A stretch of DNA of 64,000 nt, from positions 9,052,001-9,116,000 of the forward strand of contig NC_061472.1 in assembly GCF_022581195.2 (NCBI RefSeq). The letters are read 5' to 3'. Of this stretch, positions 23,046 to 32,052 are shown one piece after another. Made by a program: the position numbers and the translations under genes. The stretch is from Helicoverpa zea (taxonomy: Eukaryota > Arthropoda > Insecta > Lepidoptera > Noctuidae). The notes under the pieces were generated by a model that worked only from the letters and a program-made list of their open reading frames with translations, did not search any database and was not told the DNA's origin. Within the stretch, counting starts at the first letter, position 1. Each line of letters starts with the position of its first letter.

Positions 23046-23580
23046 ACCAATTTCTAATAAATTAGGTACCTAGGTAGGAGTATAAATTTTTTATTTAAAA
23101 ATACTATAATGGGTGCCAACCCTAACACTGTTTTCGCAGTGGGCAATGTTGTCACTCCTATATTCACGCAAGTTCGGGAATCATTGCCCACCTCATTATC
23201 TTGAAGATTTGATGTTCTAATGATCTCAAAATAGCAAAGAAATGAAACATGATACTTATTATTACTCTAATATTGAAATAACTTACCTGAGTGATGTCGT
23301 ACGCTGTCAATGTGTAAAAACGTAAAACAAGATTTTGGCACCACCTTACACTAGTCCTGCTTCTATCATGTCTCGCCGACGACTGAGTGAACTTAACAAC
23401 GAAACTAATATTTAGTGTTACCAGAAAAATTTTCAAGTTTACCCTAATGATTAAAAAATGTTGTCAGCTTTATAAATTTATTTAAAATTCATGATTTTCG
23501 TTATTTTTCGTGTTCGGGCAAAGATATCCGCTAAGGGCAATGTTGGCCGGTTTCACGGTATTCAAAAAGTTAGTTATGTA

Positions 23581-25792
23581 TAGGGACAGTTGGGGCACAA
23601 TGGTACGAAAAAAATATATTTATTTTTAGAAAAATCAGTGTTTATTATTTATGTAATTTTTGCTTACAGATATCAACAATATACCTTAACTTAATAATTG
23701 CACAGCAAAACGGAGATCAATAATCAAACTTAAACCTATTTATCTTTGATTTTGTGAACACCTTCCTGTGTTCCACTGTTCCCCAGGTCTGGGGTACAAT
23801 GAAACAGGGTATGGGGCACATTGGAACTCGACCTATATTCATACCAAAACATTAACCAATGGTATCAAATCTTTTTAATATCTTGTCAGGAAACGTGTAG
23901 ATGCTTTTTTGACGTTTAGTTTTTCCAGATAAGGACGGGTGTGGCAAGACTAGTTCAATATCCTCAGCTGAAACCATTGCCATGTCAGGTTCTAACGGAA
24001 AATAGAAACTATTGTCAACTTTTGCACTTCGTCGCAAATAATTTATCTCAAATTCGTTATTCTCATCTATATCAGACAGTATTTGACCAACAAAAAATTT
24101 GATTTGCTTCAAATCGGCAAATTTCACCACTATAAAATCGTTAGGTTTTGGTAATTTAAAGCTGGACAGTGGAAGTTCCATATCGTTATCACTAGATTCG
24201 CACGAAGTTATATTATCATCTGAATCGAACCTTTTCTCAGGACTAGAAAATAGTGTCTTTGTTACTTTTTCAGTTTTCAGTCTTTTTACAGTCTTCGCCA
24301 TTTTTGTTCTCTTTATTTTTCTTTGTTCTCTTTCCCGTGCCCGTTCTTCTATTTCATGTTTCACAGGAGTGTCAGTTAATATCATACTTTTTCCTTTCTT
24401 TCTCTTATTGGTTTTTCTAGGCCCTGCTCTAGGGAAGTCTCTACATTCTAAGGGGCTTTTTATCTGATTTTCAAATTCTTGGATAGTAGCTCTTGAAGTA
24501 GAAGGTTGCTGGTCATCAATAGGAGGTGTAGTATCCTTTGGTTGCTCTGGTTGTTGCTCCTCACCAGTCAAAAGTCTATTTGTCACTTCGCTTGTTAAAA
24601 ATTCATCTTCAGCAAAGACGTCTCGGTCGAATGGAAAAATCCCGGCCTTTTTAAATCCAGATTTGATATTGCATGGCGTCATCGATTTTTCAAATGCCTG
24701 TCCTACAAGCTCGGCTACATTGTAAATTGTTAAAGTCTGCCCTGGGTGCCGAACCATCCATGAATCTGCCGCAGCATTATAATAGGTTTGGAATGGCCCA
24801 AACACGGATACGTCGAGAGCTTGAAGTTTGTGACTTGTATGTGGAGGTATAGTAAGAAGTATTACCCCATTGTCTTTGGCAATATTTAAAACCATCGGAG
24901 ATAAATGACTCTCATGATTGTCCATGATTACAAGAGTTGGATTGTTTTTCGTAGATGAAGTCATTTTCACAAAATGCCTCATAACATCCACAAACAATTC
25001 GCTGGTCATCCATCCAGTGGGTTGAGCAAGACCTAAAGTGCCTGAGGGTGCTCCTGTCAACATATGACTTTTAAAATTCTTTCGCGGGAATACCATTACT
25101 GGCGGCAAAGCAGTTCCAGTGGCGGAAACTATGCAACAAGTAGTCACTAAAGTTCCTCGCTCTGCGCTGGTGACTTTATTTAGCTGTCTAGATGTTTTTG
25201 AAGCAAAAACTCTTTTTGGTTTCTGAACTGTGGTTGTTCCAGTTTCATCTAAACTAAACACACGGGTACCATCTCCAAAACTTGGATTCCTTTGTAAAAT
25301 AGTAAAGAGGTTATCAAAAAATGTTTTTACATTGTGCCTATTAAAGGAAGTAGCCCTGGACAAGCTGCAAGCTTCAGGTTTACGAAGACTTATATCGGGG
25401 TGACGTTGTCTAAAGCCGTAAAGCCAGTCACTACCAGCCATTTGTCGTTCATTCCAAGCTTGAGGAATTTTAAGATTGTGATGCTTCGCCATTTCATAAG
25501 CTAAACGTCTCGTTTCTAAAGTGTCGAGACCGTAGCACATTTTGGAACAAATCACCAAATATTCTTCCAATGATTTTTCAAGGTCAGTTAAAAATACTTT
25601 ATTTACTGCATAGTTAGGAGTCATACGAATTTCTACTCCATTGTTGTCGCACCGCCATATTTCACTACGTCCTCGTATGACGCAGGACGCGCCATTGGTC
25701 GTAGCGGTAGCGCGCGAATTAGTTTGAAATTCAAATTTTTTTCGTTATTGTTCCATAGTGCCCCGTGTTCCACTGTTCCCCAACTGTCCCTA
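23581..25792 (-). mobile_element. Pogo/Tigger-class DNA transposon B (complete ends)
   Basis: Both ends read TAGGGACAGTTGGGG (15 bases, perfect inverted repeat), with TA outside (23579-23580, 25793-25794). The similarity continues imperfectly inward (GGGGCACAATGG against GGGGAACAGTGG). Length is 2212 bases. It holds one long open frame on minus. It begins only 21 bases after transposon A ends, so the two arrived at nearly the same spot in MYG1 intron 2. The intact ends and ORF make it the younger of the two. Confidence 0.9.
23852..25624 (-). CDS. Tigger/pogo-like transposase, uninterrupted
   Basis: The product is 590 residues. A CENP-B-type HTH region (about 15-85, with AGSDWLYGFRQRHPDISLRK) is followed by an RNase H-like DDE_1 core. 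The catalytic Asp are D126 (FSLDETGTTT), D235 (LVIMDNHESH) and D271 (HKLQALDVSVFG), giving a DD35D spacing. GFKKAGIFPFDRDVF (about 323-337) is the usual post-core motif. A charged Lys/Arg/Glu-rich linker (about 400-460) may carry nuclear localisation signals. The last 90 residues form a small module (VVKFADLKQIKFFVGQIL ... NYLRRSAK) shared with transposon A. The usual N-terminal psq-type HTH is missing. The frame stays open upstream to a stop at about 25750 but codes for nothing like it, so the protein is either N-terminally truncated or uses an unseen exon. Confidence 0.85.
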   Translation of the reverse strand: MTPNYAVNKVFLTDLEKSLEEYLVICSKMCYGLDTLETRRLAYEMAKHHNLKIPQAWNERQMAGSDWLYGFRQRHPDISLRKPEACSLSRATSFNRHNVKTFFDNLFTILQRNPSFGDGTRVFSLDETGTTTVQKPKRVFASKTSRQLNKVTSAERGTLVTTCCIVSATGTALPPVMVFPRKNFKSHMLTGAPSGTLGLAQPTGWMTSELFVDVMRHFVKMTSSTKNNPTLVIMDNHESHLSPMVLNIAKDNGVILLTIPPHTSHKLQALDVSVFGPFQTYYNAAADSWMVRHPGQTLTIYNVAELVGQAFEKSMTPCNIKSGFKKAGIFPFDRDVFAEDEFLTSEVTNRLLTGEEQQPEQPKDTTPPIDDQQPSTSRATIQEFENQIKSPLECRDFPRAGPRKTNKRKKGKSMILTDTPVKHEIEERAREREQRKIKRTKMAKTVKRLKTEKVTKTLFSSPEKRFDSDDNITSCESSDNDMELPLSSFKLPKPNDFIVVKFADLKQIKFFVGQILSDIDENNEFEINYLRRSAKVDNSFYFPLEPDMAMVSAEDIELVLPHPSLSGKTKRQKSIYTFPDKILKRFDTIG

Positions 25793-26008
25793 TATTGTGT
25801 AGTCTAGGAAACACAATTTTTGTTACTTTTAGAACTATTTACTGACTTGATTATTAGTACTGAAACAAACTGAAAAATTATTTATAATTAGGTAACTATA
25901 ATTAGGATTTGAAGCAAAAAATTGGCTCTGATCTCACCATAAATCCCCAGAAACATAATAACTTTTGGATTATTTACAAATTGTTAATGCATTTATTTCC
26001 TTCTGTAG

Positions 26009-26575
26009 ATTGAGTTCTGCAGGCTTAGTGTACACTTACTATGGAGAAGATGTCATAAAGCAACTGATGCCGAGCAATACTTCATTGAACCCATCTGATT
26101 TGACTGTAATCTATAAAAAAGTATATCAGAATTTCATTGAAGAAATCGATGCTATAGACAATGGTGTACCGATAGCCTCAGAGGAACCGAGGTACAAAAT
26201 ACGCACGAATCTAAGCAGTAGAGTGGCACGCTTGAACCCAGAGTGGAACTCCAAACAAGATATAAACATAGATGAAGTTTTTAAAAAAGCAATGGCTTTA
26301 GTAAGTGAAGAATTTCTATACACAGTCAACTACTTTATAACTGTATGGTTGCCAGCTAGAGAATATGTCAGGGCATCATTAGACAGCAGATTTGAAGTTC
26401 ACAAATCTGGGGAGATTGTCGAATTCAAGGAGAGATTTCCTTGGAAAGAACACTTGTTTGATTTGGAGGAAGAAATGAATATTGGGCATGAAATCAAGTA
26501 TGTTATATTCAATGACAAGCCAAACTCTTGGAGAGTTCAAGCTGTACCTGTGAACCCTACAAGCTTTGTTACCAG
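26009..26575 (+). CDS. MYG1: MYG1 exoribonuclease, exon 3
   Basis: The acceptor TTCTGTAG ends at 26008 and the donor AG|GTGAGT begins at 26576. Joined to exon 2 the reading is ...KIK-LSSAGLVYTYYG. The exon encodes the central MYG1 region: QNFIEEIDAIDNGVP (metal-site Asp), RYKIRTNLSSRVARLNPEWN, ITVWLPAREYV and FPWKEHLFDLEEE, all collinear with animal MYG1 proteins. No stop or frameshift is present. The 567-base exon leaves two bases that complete an Arg codon with exon 4. Confidence 0.95.
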
Positions 26576-26609
26576 GTGAGTATTTAAATGAATACATTTG
26601 GTAGTCGAC

Positions 26610-26740
26610 AACCTTATAAACGTCGCCGGAAGACGCTAGATGCAGGTTGCCTCCAACAGGTATCTGTGGAGATCTAAGGGGAAGGCCTATGTTCAGCAGT
26701 GGATGCCCTATGGCTGAGATGATGATGATGATGATTTGGT
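26610..26740 (+). repeat. LINE/SINE tail with GATGAT run
   Basis: 'GGCCTATGTTCAGCAGTGGA' and 'TGCCCTATGGCTGAGATGAT' followed by GATGATGATGATG is a very common lepidopteran retroposon tail. A related tail lies in reverse at 54246-54325. It sits in MYG1 intron 3. Confidence 0.65.
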
Positions 26741-26754
26741 AGTATTCACCTATA

Positions 26755-26885
26755 CTAGTCTTATAAAGCTAGAGTTTGTTTGTTTGCTTGTATGCTCTTC
26801 TATCTCAGGAATACTGGTCCGATTTGAAAAATTATTTCATGATTGATAGTACACTGTTTAAAAAGGATATAAGGTACACAATCTA
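26755..26885 (+). repeat. Interspersed repeat fragment
   Basis: 'AGAGTTTGTTTGTTTGC', 'CTATCTCAGGAATACTGGTC' and 'CGATTTGAAAAATTATTTCA' belong to a widespread lepidopteran non-autonomous repeat I recognise by these blocks. Boundaries are approximate. The rest of intron 3 up to 27384 shows nothing else. Confidence 0.5.
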
Positions 26886-27384
26886 GGCGAGTTATTCAAT
26901 GTAAATCAGAACTAAATATTTATATTGCTGACATACTTACCATGGGTGTCTGAGTACTGCCTATCTGTAATCACATCGCTTAATATAATAATTATAACGG
27001 TTGAGCAGATTTGAAATGTTACTAATATTCCTAATATTATATGTCATGGATATCCACAAAGTAATGCCTGATTTCACGATTTATCTGAATGGATTTAGAT
27101 GCAACTTGCTAATAGTATTGCTTATACAAATTAATATATAGGCCATTTTTATCCAGATGTGGTAAAAGTTGCTCCCCAAGGAAATCCAGTCCTGCACTGG
27201 GATAAAAAAATACCTATTATATCTCCCAAGTTACTACCTTATCTCCATGCTAAATAATATCTCCATTGGCTCAGAAGCTTAACACATTACCCTGTGTAGG
27301 ACATAGTTCCTTCGAAAAACCTAGCTTAAAATTTCAGTATGGATTGCTAATAAAAAAAGTTCTTAAGAGTACCGTTTTTTGCAG

Positions 27385-27550
27385 GAAACCTCTACACAAA
27401 AGTTGGTGGGGTGTGAGGGATGACATTCTGAGTGAAGTCGCAGCTATAGAAGGTTGTATATTCTGCCACAGTACCGGATTCATTGGCGGTAACACATCGC
27501 GAGATGGAGCTTTAAAAATGGCCATCTCAAGTCTAGAAGCGGAGGCATAA
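27385..27550 (+). CDS. MYG1: MYG1 exoribonuclease, terminal exon
   Basis: The acceptor TTTTTTGCAG ends at 27384. The exon encodes RKPLHKSWWGVRDDILSEVA, GCIFCHSTGFIGGNTSRDGA and the end LKMAISSLEAEA before TAA. The C-terminal FIGG-TR/S-GAL block is a MYG1 hallmark. With the other exons the total is 1089 bases, 362 residues, close to the usual ~370 for animals. The last two thirds are repeated downstream at 27613-27831; this first copy keeps the conserved ending and is taken as the functional one. Confidence 0.93.
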
Positions 27551-27566
27551 ACATGTATTTGTATAC

Positions 27567-27572
27567 AATAAA
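27567..27572 (+). promoter_or_regulatory. MYG1 polyadenylation signal AATAAA
   Basis: AATAAA lies 17 bases after the stop codon in 'TATACAATAAATTTAC'. The same hexamer is repeated at the equivalent place in the duplicated copy (about 27789-27795). Confidence 0.6.
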
Positions 27573-27612
27573 TTTACTCACGAATATTCTTGTTAGTACT
27601 TACTTTGGAAAA

Positions 27613-27831
27613 TTGGTGGGGTGTGAGGGATGACATTCTGAGTGAAGTCGCAGCTATAGAAGGTTGTATATTCTGCCACAGTACCGGATTCATTGGTGGT
27701 AACACGTCGCGAGATGGAGCTTTAAAAATCATCCAACCATCCAGCCATCTCAAGTCTAGAAGCGGAGGCATAAACATGTATTTGTATACAATAAATTTAC
27801 TCACGAATATTCTTGTTAGTACTTACTTTGG
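27613..27831 (+). pseudogene. Tandem duplicate of MYG1 terminal exon and 3' end
   Basis: Bases 27613-27831 repeat 27403-27608 almost exactly, including the coding part from TTGGTGGGGTGTGAGGG, the stop region and the AATAAA. I count two substitutions in the coding part, both silent (GGC/GGT and ACA/ACG), plus a net 13-base insertion: 'AATCATCCAACCATCCAGCCATC' replaces 'AATGGCCATC'. The insertion shifts the frame before the normal end, replacing the conserved C-terminus with an unrelated tail. The copy lacks the intact acceptor region (the first 18 bases of the exon are missing). It is probably non-functional unless read through. A collapsed-haplotype or assembly artefact cannot be excluded. 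Confidence 0.85.
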
Positions 27832-29269
27832 TGAACAACTCCATTTTTAAGCCTTTATATTTTACTAGCCTACTTTTTATACTACTATACTACTACTTTT
27901 ATTTTACATCCCGGCTCTATTTATTTATTTATAAGGTACTTCAACGACTTATATACTGTACAATCAAACGTAAGTTGTTACACATGCATCGCATTATGGT
28001 GAATAAATCACTTAAAGAAGTACACAACACATACATTAAATATACCTACTCAAATGCGTTGTTTATGTCAATTGGTACATGGTAGGATTGTTGCAAAGGT
28101 TTACACGCCTGTAATGTGGTTCTAAAGAGTTAAAAAAATCAAAGTGTTAATTCAGTAAATCGCTCTGGTATTTTCTGCTGTATATCCGTCGAAGAAACAG
28201 TAAAAGTTTTGTGTTTTTATTTCTAGCTTGTTGTCAAATATGTAATTCAATTCTACGTTGTGATGCTACAAGATTTTGGTGCTCGATTCGATAACTCTTC
28301 AATAAAAAAAGCAAGATTAAAAATAAGATTGAAAAGAAGTGATTAGTCGTAGTGTTACTTTCTCAGTCGAAACTATTCCAACTTGGATCCAAACAGTCAT
28401 TGGTTCAAAATTGTGTTTTGTTATCAAAATCAAAAAAAGTGCCATTATTTTCTGGCTACATTGGCCCATGGTTATATATCTTAAAGTCTTACATACATAT
28501 TTATTATATTAAAAAAAAATTAAGTATATAAAACTTAAATTATTATGTTATATATATCATTAGTCGTTGTTGGGTGCTTGTTTGTCAATTGTTAAAAGAT
28601 CTTGTCTTGGTGATAATTATTTACTCGGGTTTGGTCGGGTCATGCTCCTCCGTATTGCAAATTATTTCCTTAAAAAACTGTCGAACTTATATTTGTAAAA
28701 TTTTACCGCTTTTTAAGATCTCTTCTGGATATAAAAGGACTTCATTTTTAGCTTTTACTATTTATCTATAAATTGACTGGTTGGCCATTGTATCGAATGC
28801 AACATCATGTCCGTTTTGTCAATTGTCACTTTTTTTGTCATCTATCTATCTATCTATATACAAGCTGTTGATTTGCATCCGTGCCATATTCAAGGACGTA
28901 ATTATGCTAATGATTCTCGACCCAAATCAATAAAAAAATTGGTACGTAATTTTTTTTCTTTAATTTTTTTTCGGAATTCCGTAAATGTCATCTAGCCTTA
29001 TTTAAACTTGTCGCGTATGTTACTGGCGTTAAAACCGTGCTGCACCCCCACACAAACGCAAACACAAAGCATACGCAACGATCACTCATAAATTTCATTC
29101 ATAAAATTGGATTACTTCGAAAATACCACGACATTACAATGACAAAAAAAGCAGTGCATATTAGTTATTTCCCATCTACTGTAATTCCAATCGATTATTT
29201 ACGTATTGTATGTCCTCCTCCTGAACTATGGCACAAATGCAAATCAACACCTTGTATAAATAAAAATGA
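27832..29269. other. Non-coding, AT-rich; short TATC tract
   Basis: No gene is supported. A short (TATC)n run lies at about 28838-28860. The frames at 28574-28771, 28807-28995 and 29037-29324 carry no domain I recognise; the last runs into the Helitron-like end. Confidence 0.5.
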
Positions 29270-29416
29270 ATTGTTGTTCGTTAGTCTGATTAAAACTCGA
29301 GAACGGCTGGGCCGATTGAGCTGATTTTGGTTTTAAAATGTTTGTCGTAGTCCAGGGAAGGTCTAAACGGTGGGCAAATAAGGAAAAGGCGGTACGAAGT
29401 TCGCCGGGTCAGCTAG
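29270..29416 (+). mobile_element. Helitron-like 3' end
   Basis: 'CTCGAGAACGGCTGGGCCGA' and 'TTGTCGTAGTCCAGGGAAGG' lead to a short GGCG/CGCC hairpin ('GGCGGTACGAAGTTCGCC') and then 'GGGTCAGCTAG' followed by T. A hairpin just before a CTRR end, inserted before T, is the 3' structure of Helitrons, and this sequence resembles a common lepidopteran family. The 5' end (TC after A) was not located, so only the tail is called. Confidence 0.5.
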
Positions 29417-29949
29417 TAATCAATAATTTCTGGGTTCTTTGTCGCCAATCTTGTTCTCTTCATTGTTTATTCTTAGGGAAAAAAGCTGTATTCTGAAGCG
29501 TTGAAAGCATATGGACTTCTCTTTTTTGTCTTTGTATTGATAACAGCAATCAGGGGTTTGTTATATTTTTCGTCCATTTCCCCTTCAGAGGTTTGAATTC
29601 TGCAATATTAAGGCAAAAGTACGTAATTCCGGAGTACTAGGGCGTTCTTGTCTTTCCTAGCAATTTCTAGTAAAGCAGGCAAAATCTGCGAATTGAAGTT
29701 AGTTTAGTCGTAAGAAGAGGTTTTCAAAAAAGAGATTGTTGTGTAACACTACTGTATTTAAGTATTGAACTATATTATAACTATATTATTTTAAGTATTT
29801 AAACTATTTTTATAAAAGTAATTGTAATTTTTCTGGACCTAGTAAATGTCCGTTATTTTATTTATTTATTTTGGTTCACCAACGATTATTTAAACTGATA
29901 CGACTAAGATAACATGTAATTTAACTAAATAATAGTGTAAAAATCACTT
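29417..29949. other. AT-rich non-coding sequence
   Basis: Nothing recognisable. It lies between the Helitron-like end and the 3' side of the gypsy-type element; a decayed LTR could be hidden here but I see no direct-repeat partner. Confidence 0.4.
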
Positions 29950-30189
29950 ATAGGTAGTCAAATATGAACGCACTATGATATTTAAAAAAATATATTTATT
30001 TGATTAAATACATGATCTTATGAGGACAGCAAGTACGACAAGAACACTTAATACTACGTTACATGAACTTAAATACTAATATGGCATGTGCGTGTGTGCC
30101 GTGGATACAATACGCACACATACGCAGAATTAGGGATAATTTTAGGTAGCAGATACACGCGGAAGCTTCCCAAGGCCAGGCGAAGCTTA

Positions 30190-30365
30190 GTGACAGACGA
30201 TATGAAGTGCTTCCGCATGCCATGGCATCAGGCCATCACAGTTCTTGGTAAGGGCGTGTAACTAGCTCAAGGATAGATGATATGAAGTGTTCGTGGAAGC
30301 TATGGGTGGTGTCACGCCACCTTTGTTAATCATAACAGTTCTGGGTAAGGGTTGAGTGTGCGTAA
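30190..30365. repeat. Diverged tandem duplication at the env 3' end
   Basis: The order 'GATATGAAGTGCTTCCGC ... CATCACAGTTCTTGGTAAGG' (30200-30256) is repeated as 'GATATGAAGTGTTCGTGG ... CATAACAGTTCTGGGTAAGG' (30278-30350). The second copy codes for the env C-terminus (including YHLSLS), the first lies past the stop codon. Confidence 0.55.
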
Positions 30366-32052
30366 CTCCTCCCTCCGTAGGTGCAAAATCATCATCTGGA
30401 TTATGAGTATGAGGGTTATGATTTTGATTGAGTTTTTGGAGAATCGTGTGTCTGTCACGATACAAAATGATACTTAATCCTAAAAATAAAATAAAGTAAA
30501 GTACAATGGTGCCTATGCTAACACTGTGCACATTCACTAATTGACTTTCACTGGTATGTATCACTGCACTGTTATCCTGTAATGTGTGAGACAGGAACTG
30601 TAGACTTTCTAAGTCGATATTATCTAAATTGATAACCTTTCGCAGTTTGACACCTTCTGGTGCTATGATGCTAGGCAGGTGTTTCGTAGGTGTGCTCCGA
30701 AAGCTGGCTTCGGTGGATTGAAGACGACGTTGCCTTAATGTGACTTTACCTAGCTTAACTTCGCAGGCGTTGTCTAGGGTAATTATATAGGTACCCAAGA
30801 TGTCGTGTTGGCTCGTCTCGCTGTCACAATACTCCGTCAGAAAGGTAGGAAAACCTGCGTAAATAAGCCAAGAGTTTGGCTGGATGTTCTTTATCCTTAT
30901 ATCTGATGCGTTGACTGTTAATGGGCGGCAGGACGTTATCCTGGTGGCGAAAGTCATCAAATCCTTGATGCAGCTGGTCTCATCCTCGAAGGAGATGTCG
31001 TTGTCATAACAAAGGAACTTTCCTTCGTCAATCTCTCTGCAAGGCTGGGAGAGTGAAACCATTTTCAACCCTTTCGCTAGGACATGGGAATGTTTGGGGG
31101 TGATTAGGAAGGATAGGTTAAGATTAGTATGGTACATCGGAAATGGGTGTAAGGTATAATAATTATAAATGTCTATTTGGACTGTTGGTACTGACATTAT
31201 AAAAGTTAATTGTTTACCCTTTACATAGGCCTTAATATCTATGCAATGTTCTAATTTAATTAAATTTTCTATAGTAACAGGAAAAGCTAATTTATCTGTT
31301 TTCTCTATGTTTTTGAGTATTTTAAACAATTCATCGGTATCTAATAAAGTCTGATGTAATACATTAACTCTACTAAACGAAACTACTGTATCCACTTCAT
31401 CCAAGCGGGTTAATAATATTTGAAAGTTGTGAACTAATAAGTGGAAGGTATGTAAAATAAGGCTCTTGGTCCTTTGAAACTGTGTCTTATTTAAAATTTC
31501 TTCTATTTCCTTAATGGTTTTCTCTAAAATTATAAAGTTATTTCTAGTTGCGTTGGTGACGTTTACAAAGGCGTCTACCATTTCGGTAATTACAGTTATT
31601 TTATTTGACATTGTATTTTGTTTTGATTGGATGTCAGTTATTAAATGGTCATATCTAATTGCGTCATTGTTATCCATGTTTCCAGTAATAGCTTTGATAA
31701 TGGACCCAACAGGATTGAGAAGTCCTCGTTTGATTCTTATGTTCGGAATAAGTTGACTATATCTTTGTACAGTTATGTTCATAATATATTGGGTTTGCAA
31801 CTCAGCATCAACAAGGCTTCCATCTAAAATGTATGTTTTAATCTTATCTTTCATATAATTAACTATCTCTGAATATTTTTGTATATTATAATCTAAGTTT
31901 CTATTAATCAAATCTAAGTCTAATATTTTAACTATTTGCCAGTTATAGAGGCTAAGAGAGGCTTGTCCTTCCCGCATAGGGAGAACTCCAGGATTGTCGT
32001 CAATCCTTTGCAGTTGAAGGGCCAGGCTTAGAGCTGCCTGCGCCGCCATCAC
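30262..32052 (-). CDS. env: Envelope fusion protein, baculovirus F-like (errantivirus env)
   Basis: The 596-residue frame is uninterrupted. It resembles the Baculo_F family used by insect errantiviruses and related baculoviruses for membrane fusion. A furin-type site RIKR lies at 106-109, followed by a Gly/Leu/Val/Ile-rich stretch that fits the fusion peptide. Helical, heptad-like segments follow at about 130-260. A cysteine-rich part runs about 338-430 and a membrane segment at about 512-531 (SIGTIVLYFILFLGLSIILY). A 60-residue cytoplasmic tail ends the protein. The start is uncertain: the first 53 bases overlap the integrase frame, and in this family env is made from a spliced RNA, so the N-terminal Met may not be the true one. 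It is intact although the rest of the element is broken. Confidence 0.85.
   Translation of the reverse strand: MMAAQAALSLALQLQRIDDNPGVLPMREGQASLSLYNWQIVKILDLDLINRNLDYNIQKYSEIVNYMKDKIKTYILDGSLVDAELQTQYIMNITVQRYSQLIPNIRIKRGLLNPVGSIIKAITGNMDNNDAIRYDHLITDIQSKQNTMSNKITVITEMVDAFVNVTNATRNNFIILEKTIKEIEEILNKTQFQRTKSLILHTFHLLVHNFQILLTRLDEVDTVVSFSRVNVLHQTLLDTDELFKILKNIEKTDKLAFPVTIENLIKLEHCIDIKAYVKGKQLTFIMSVPTVQIDIYNYYTLHPFPMYHTNLNLSFLITPKHSHVLAKGLKMVSLSQPCREIDEGKFLCYDNDISFEDETSCIKDLMTFATRITSCRPLTVNASDIRIKNIQPNSWLIYAGFPTFLTEYCDSETSQHDILGTYIITLDNACEVKLGKVTLRQRRLQSTEASFRSTPTKHLPSIIAPEGVKLRKVINLDNIDLESLQFLSHTLQDNSAVIHTSESQLVNVHSVSIGTIVLYFILFLGLSIILYRDRHTILQKLNQNHNPHTHNPDDDFAPTEGGVTHTQPLPRTVMINKGGVTPPIASTNTSYHLSLS

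Larger units (their letters stand above)
16966..23558 (-). mobile_element. Pogo/Tigger-class DNA transposon A (nested insertions)
   Basis: Inverted ends CCGTGAAACTGGCCATCATT (left) and CCGTGAAACCGGCCAACATT (right, reversed) bound 6.6 kb. TA lies directly outside both (16964-16965 and 23559-23560), the target choice of pogo and Tc1 elements. The motif GGTGGGCAATG recurs subterminally near 17485 and 23140-23190 in opposite orientations. The decayed transposase is on minus (18359-22690). Later arrivals inside are a TAA-flanked MITE (17168-17368) and a Tc1 element (18853-20607). A LINE fragment (22790-23045) also lies inside. Subtracting the MITE and Tc1 leaves about 4.6 kb. It lies in MYG1 intron 2, opposite to the gene. 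Confidence 0.75.

Noticed and set aside
24099..24467. 122-codon plus-strand frame
   Set aside because: It is a shadow of the Lys/Arg-rich linker of the transposon B transposase.
28838..28860. CRISPR-like or satellite repeat at the TATC run
   Set aside because: It is a simple tetranucleotide microsatellite without spacers; no CRISPR content is expected or seen in this nuclear DNA.
31514..31827. Plus-strand frames inside the env region
   Set aside because: They are antisense shadows of the env gene.
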